Assembly (NCBI GenBank): GCA_029934695.1
Contig: JAOZLU010000334.1
Coordinates: forward strand, 1-7,623
DNA length: 7,623 nt
DNA from: Desulfobacterales bacterium
GTDB lineage: Bacteria > Desulfobacterota > Desulfobacteria > Desulfobacterales > 4be13
Direction: 5' to 3'
In this document: in pieces, positions 5,533 to 7,623 of the stretch
Layout of the letters: each line of letters begins with the position of its first letter
Numbering within the stretch: the first letter of the stretch is position 1
The notes under the pieces: generated by a model
Told to the model about the DNA's origin: nothing
The model's input: only the letters and a program-made list of their open reading frames with translations
Database searches by the model: none
Made by a program: the position numbers and the translations under genes

Positions 5533-7266
5533 TCAGAAATGCTCAATCCGCTCCGCTGTCCCGATCCCCCGGTCCTGACACAGTTTCAGGGCCTCCTTTC
5601 TGAATCCGCCGAGGGAGAGGAACGCCGGGAGCACGGTTCTGTCAGGATTCTGTTCCGAGAAGATGTCCGCCTTCTCGGCAAAGTCCTCAGCGACGGCTTT
5701 CCCGACCGGGGTCTTCCATTTCTTCACCTCCACAACGACGGTCCTGCCGCAGTCCGACCCGGCAACAATGTCGAGTTCCATGTTCTTGCCGTCCTCACGC
5801 TGAAGCGGAACCCGGCGTCTCACAGCAGTGATGTTCAGCCGGGCAGTGTCTCTCACGCCTCTGAAAAAATCGGACAGTGCGAAACGCTTCCTGCTGCGGA
5901 ACGCGGATGCGATCTGTATTTCAGCGACCTTGCCGGTGAGGTTGTTCAGCACACCCTGAAGCCGGTTTCTCTCCTCCCTCAGCTTCCCGATCTCCTCATG
6001 GAACTCCCGCTTCAGATCCGGCGGAACAAATGTGGCGATCTCCTCCTCGAACCGGCTCCGCAGGATCAGGTTCAGTGTGCCGTCCTGCAGGCCCCTGAAT
6101 TGGATGTCGGATTTTCCCCACTCGATCACATCGGCCTCCACCAGGAGATTCAGCTTCTCCCGGATGACATCAGTGCCGATCTCCAGATTCAGGGCACCCT
6201 TCAGATCCTCCGGGGTCCAGTAGCGGTCCGAATGTCTGCTGAGATGCAGGAGTATCTTTTTGGCGTTCCGGTCGTTCACTCTGGGCAGGGTGAGCTGGAT
6301 ATATTCCCCCCATGTCCGTGACATTTCCGAATACCGGTCTGTTATCTCGTAGTTCACCGTGCCGGCCACCCCCTCCTCCGTTGTCAGATCCCGGTCCCCG
6401 TAACTGCTCTGCATCACGCAGGAGATGAAGAACGGGTCCGACATGCACAGCCTGCCGATCATCAGGGCCGTCTCGTTCGTCACCGGCTCATCATACGCCT
6501 CCGAATATCTGTACACCGCCTCCAGTCCCTTCTCCGGCGTGAGATACGGGTTCATGCGGATTTCGGACAGACGTCCCGCCTCCAAATATTTCCCTGCTAT
6601 CTCTATCAGCCAGCTCATGTATGATCCGGTCACCAGCATGGGAGCGATTTTGGACTCGGATAGCGAATGAAAGCTGCCCGGAATGGTCTCATCCGGTTTT
6701 CCCTCGCACTTCTCATCCCGGTAAACATAGCGGGAAAGGTTCTGGAATTCGTCAATCATCACCAGAAACCGCCTGTTTAGGACCGAGGCATAGCGGTGCG
6801 GGGCCGCGCACACGGTGTCCCACATGAGATCATGCCGGCGCATCTTCTCATCGTGAATAAGCAGGTCAACATCCTCAAGCAGAGGCATGACGGATTTTGA
6901 CACTCCGTATTCTCTTATTTTTTCAAGGGAAAGCGGTCTGTCAATCGGTGATTCGTCTCTTTCCAGAAAGGAGATGTATTGCGAGGCGAAGACGCGGTAG
7001 TATTTGATTGCGAGATGCGGATACCAGATTTTACTTTCCGGAATGTCAATATAAAACGGAATCACCTCACCGTTTTCGCTCCAGAGCCGGTTGAAGATGC
7101 GCTGGACAAATGAGGTCTTTCCGCTCTTCCGGCGGGCCAGGATGACCCTGGATTTGGAAAGTTTTTTTGGAATGTTGGCGATCCATCTGCCGAAGTTCTC
7201 AAACTCCCTGTCCCGTCCCACAAGCAGGTCGGGATTTCCGATTTTTTCCTCCAATGGATACTGCAT
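5533..7266 (-). CDS. Archaeal-type P-loop ATPase fused to a PD-(D/E)XK nuclease-like domain
   Basis: The 577-residue product has three regions. An N-terminal ATPase of the ATPase_2/'archaeal ATPase' type carries Walker A ARRKSGKTS (44-52), Walker B FLVMIDEF (167-174) and a sensor-like MLVTGSYMSWL (210-220). A winged-helix-like segment follows (about 335-395, YWTPEDLKGALNLEIGTDVI). After a charged helix (about 415-440, likely coiled coil), the C-terminal domain (about 445-577) shows the PD-(D/E)XK pattern Glu449, LDI with Asp499, and Glu513-Val-Lys515 in VVVEVKKWK, suggesting a restriction-endonuclease-like fold. All three key residues are present, so activity is plausible. There is no signal peptide; it is probably cytoplasmic. 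The role is unknown; relatives are often called AAA-family or DUF234-like proteins and may act in defence or mobile DNA. Start: ATG behind GGAGG at 7 bases. The C-terminal two thirds are far more GC-rich than the N-terminal third. Confidence 0.88.
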   Translation of the reverse strand: MQYPLEEKIGNPDLLVGRDREFENFGRWIANIPKKLSKSRVILARRKSGKTSFVQRIFNRLWSENGEVIPFYIDIPESKIWYPHLAIKYYRVFASQYISFLERDESPIDRPLSLEKIREYGVSKSVMPLLEDVDLLIHDEKMRRHDLMWDTVCAAPHRYASVLNRRFLVMIDEFQNLSRYVYRDEKCEGKPDETIPGSFHSLSESKIAPMLVTGSYMSWLIEIAGKYLEAGRLSEIRMNPYLTPEKGLEAVYRYSEAYDEPVTNETALMIGRLCMSDPFFISCVMQSSYGDRDLTTEEGVAGTVNYEITDRYSEMSRTWGEYIQLTLPRVNDRNAKKILLHLSRHSDRYWTPEDLKGALNLEIGTDVIREKLNLLVEADVIEWGKSDIQFRGLQDGTLNLILRSRFEEEIATFVPPDLKREFHEEIGKLREERNRLQGVLNNLTGKVAEIQIASAFRSRKRFALSDFFRGVRDTARLNITAVRRRVPLQREDGKNMELDIVAGSDCGRTVVVEVKKWKTPVGKAVAEDFAEKADIFSEQNPDRTVLPAFLSLGGFRKEALKLCQDRGIGTAERIEHF

Positions 7267-7462
7267 TTTCTGTCCTCCAGCTTAATACAAGTTAAGTGTC
7301 CAATTGCAACATGATTTTGGAAGCCGCCATTTCCTGTTTTGCCGCGTCCGTAAGGTAACAAAAAACCATTTAAGATCATGCGTCCTGAGCAGCACAAGGG
7401 ACTGGGTGGTGTTGACGTTTACACCGTATGCTGCACTGTTCCCCTTTTCTGATCAGATGCAG
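7267..7462. other. Region upstream of the ATPase-nuclease gene, no intact gene seen
   Basis: No convincing coding sequence was found on either strand between the ATPase-nuclease start and the 16-codon frame at 7463-7513. CTTAA (7281-7285) and TTAAG (7292-7296) form a small inverted repeat just ahead of the ribosome binding site and could be an operator half-site pair, but arms of five bases may be chance. On the - strand TTGCAA and TATTAA are 16 bases apart, a promoter-like pair, but any transcript would start almost at the ribosome binding site. Confidence 0.4.
7274..7278 (-). promoter_or_regulatory. Ribosome binding site of the ATPase-nuclease gene
   Basis: On the - strand this is GGAGG, seven bases before ATG 7266. 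It is the strongest correctly spaced site in the window and fixes the start; a longer overlapping - strand frame beginning near 7397 is in another frame and not supported. Confidence 0.75.
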
Positions 7463-7513
7463 TTATTCAGGAAGCCACTTACGATTCAGTATTTCAAAAT
7501 TCGTTGATTTCAT
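7463..7513 (-). pseudogene. Possible remnant of a type I restriction R-subunit gene (N-terminus only)
   Basis: A - strand frame starts at ATG 7513 behind GAGGA at 5 bases, a good ribosome binding site, and stops after 16 codons. Its start, MKSTNFEILNRKW, resembles the conserved beginning of type I restriction R subunits and related helicases (MKSxNFEFL....WPEL). The reading then continues as LPE before TAA. None of the following sequence in any frame looks like that family. This suggests a gene decayed or replaced after its first codons, perhaps by the event that placed the ATPase-nuclease gene here. A 13-residue likeness recalled from memory is thin evidence; a regulatory leader peptide or chance are alternatives. 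Confidence 0.3.
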
Positions 7514-7544
7514 GACATTCCTCACAACTATCCACCAAATACCT

Positions 7545-7560
7545 CAAAAGTCCCCTTTTG
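7545..7560. promoter_or_regulatory. Palindrome upstream of the short - strand frame, possible operator
   Basis: CAAAAG (7545-7550) and CTTTTG (7555-7560) are a perfect inverted repeat around TCCC. On the - strand it overlaps a weak promoter-like pair, TTTACA and TATTTG 17 bases apart, lying upstream of the good ribosome binding site before 7513. An operator role is inference. Confidence 0.3.
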
Positions 7561-7607
7561 TAAAGACAAAAAATTGAAAACAATCCGCAACATGCTGAAA
7601 TTATGCA

Positions 7608-7622
7608 ATGACAGAATTTTCG
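7608..7622 (-). repeat. Probable edge of a third copy of the 93-bp repeat, cut by the window end
   Basis: ATGACAGAATTTTCG matches the reverse complement of the right end of both repeats (3170-3184 and 3278-3292) with one difference from each, and combines their two variant positions. The final base of the window does not match the next repeat base, so the copy may diverge or the match may be chance. Confidence 0.4.
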
Positions 7623-7623
7623 G

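Noticed and set aside
5428..6321. Long + strand reading frame of 297 codons
   Set aside because: It is antisense to the GC-rich ATPase-nuclease gene, where stops are rare on both strands; no coding signature.
7062..7397. 111-codon - strand frame overlapping the start of the ATPase-nuclease gene
   Set aside because: Wrong frame relative to the well-supported gene, no ribosome binding site, no recognisable motif.
7304..7507. 67-codon + strand frame
   Set aside because: No ribosome binding site or recognisable sequence, and it overlaps the possible remnant on the other strand.

Overview
The window looks like chromosome from a mesophilic Gram-negative bacterium of moderate GC (roughly 45-50 % in the housekeeping genes). 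The rpe-aroQ gene order, the zinc-ribbon and coiled-coil hypotheticals and the many small palindromic repeats between genes suggest a Desulfobacterota relative, perhaps a filamentous or multicellular sulfate reducer. That assignment is inferred from style and memory, not from a marker gene.

Left part (1-3053, all + strand). The 3' end of a gene resembling the C-terminal tail of Rpn/YhgA-like putative transposase-nucleases enters from the left edge. A 190-base gap follows, with palindromic repeat copies and a hairpin just before the next ribosome binding site. Then comes a tight gene series: rpe (ribulose-phosphate 3-epimerase), aroQ (type II 3-dehydroquinate dehydratase, overlapping rpe by one base), an unrecognised 330-residue helical/coiled-coil protein starting at TTG, and a 135-residue protein with an N-terminal four-cysteine zinc ribbon. 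rpe and aroQ are linked to shikimate-pathway supply: Rpe interconverts pentose phosphates, which can feed erythrose-4-phosphate, and AroQ makes 3-dehydroshikimate. The last two genes have no assigned role and may simply be carried on the same transcript.

Middle (3054-5413). The gap between the convergent zinc-ribbon gene and uvrB holds two near-identical 93-bp repeats at a 108-bp period. They are rich in nested inverted repeats and are followed by a GC-rich hairpin. uvrB (- strand) is complete, with all helicase motifs and the C-terminal UVR domain.

Right part (5414-7623, - strand). A 577-residue protein joins an archaeal-type P-loop ATPase, a winged-helix-like segment and a C-terminal PD-(D/E)XK nuclease-like domain. 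Its C-terminal two thirds are clearly more GC-rich than its N-terminal third. Upstream of it lies a very short reading frame with a good ribosome binding site; its 16 residues resemble the extreme N-terminus of type I restriction R subunits, so it may be a gene remnant. The last 15 bases match the inverted end of the repeat found at 3092-3292, suggesting a dispersed family. No RNA genes, CRISPR array or intact mobile element were recognised. The strongest candidates for something undescribed are the structured repeat family, the ATPase-nuclease fusion and the coiled-coil/zinc-ribbon pair; none is shown by the sequence alone to be a new system.
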